Origin: Polyodon spathula
Taxonomy: Eukaryota; Chordata; Actinopteri; Acipenseriformes; Polyodontidae
Assembly (NCBI RefSeq): GCF_017654505.1
Contig: NC_054540.1
Location: 44,500,054 to 44,564,053, forward strand
Direction of reading: 5' to 3'
Length of the DNA: 64,000 bases
Position numbers and translations under genes: made by a program. Shown here in pieces: positions 63,911-64,000 of the stretch. How positions within the stretch are numbered: the first letter of the stretch is position 1; each line of letters starts with the position of its first letter. Under the pieces are notes generated by a model that saw only the letters and a program-made list of their open reading frames with translations, had not been told where the DNA came from and did no database searches.

Positions 63911-64000
63911 TGAAGAGGCAGCCAATACCCAGGTCGGCACTTGCAGGGTTGGATCGGGTGATATTTCCAAGGCAGGACTGTCCAGTGCAAGATGACTGTT
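63911..64000 (+). mobile_element. 3' LTR, cut by the window end
   Basis: Starts TGAAGAGGCAG and repeats the first 90 bases of the 5' LTR (56991 on) with several differences, including a changed stretch after GCAGGGTT. The rest lies beyond the window. Confidence 0.8.

Larger units (their letters stand above)
56991..64000 (+). mobile_element. Endogenous retrovirus, broken, 3' end beyond window
   Basis: Layout: 5' LTR (about 56991-57542), primer-binding site (57548-57567), leader, gag-like (58001-60655), protease and reverse transcriptase (60659-61720), remains of integrase C-terminus (about 61740-61830), env-like region (61873-63350), polypurine tract (63893-63910) and the start of the 3' LTR (63911 on). 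A solo LTR (59341-59757) is inserted in gag. The gap between the reverse transcriptase active-site region and the integrase tail is far too short, so RNase H and most of integrase are deleted. Many stops and shifts elsewhere. It lies upstream of AMMECR1 on the opposite strand. Confidence 0.88.

Overview
The window looks like a piece of a vertebrate nuclear genome, most likely a non-teleost ray-finned fish of the sturgeon/paddlefish type. That placement is an inference from the repeats: several Tc1 families, a CR1 LINE with a TTCTTATG-type tail, a Gmr1-like Ty3/gypsy element, a long tRNA-derived SINE and an endogenous retrovirus. The introns are AT-rich and full of microsatellites, and there are no prokaryotic operons.

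The only host protein-coding exon I can support is the first coding exon of AMMECR1 on the minus strand (53519-53961). It sits in a CpG-rich block and ends at a consensus splice donor. Everything from 53518 down to base 1 therefore reads as the start of a very long intron 1 (more than 53.5 kb), and 54100-64000 as upstream flank. No other AMMECR1 exon is present.

The intron is a layered set of transposons. Left to right: an LTR fragment (1-387); dispersed repeat copy A (1541-2935); a Tc1 copy split by a CR1 tail (2954-4886); an unidentified coding relic (6225-7130, minus); a truncated gypsy LTR (9475-9827); a hAT-type element with an exact 8-bp target duplication (10648-14838) that contains a 2.7-kb CR1 LINE and a second insert; a 36-bp minisatellite of about 1.3 kb (15198-16496); repeat copy B (19430-20346); a 5'-truncated Gmr1-like gypsy element whose integrase precedes its reverse transcriptase (20540-24144); an internally deleted Tc1 (25827-26780); a solo gypsy LTR (27575-28318); a reverse LTR-like copy (29131-29625); a Tc1 inside a TA microsatellite (31813-33386); two further hAT-like non-autonomous elements (35938-38426, 38866-40455); a decayed hAT transposase (41640-42360); a DD38E Tc1 element nested inside an older Tc1 (44235-46245); another decayed Tc1 (48027-49254); and a SINE (50240-50702).

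Upstream of AMMECR1, 56990-64000 is one endogenous retrovirus: 5' LTR, a primer-binding site matching tRNA-Ser(GCU), a leader tandem repeat, broken gag, pol and env-like regions, a polypurine tract, and a 3' LTR cut off by the window end. A separate solo LTR with a perfect 5-bp target duplication sits in its gag region. All transposon and retroviral reading frames seen here are broken. The most unusual signals are a stem-loop placed just upstream of the TATA box in several unrelated LTRs, the longer conserved N-terminus of AMMECR1, the DD38E Tc1 element, and the nested insertions dated by target duplications.
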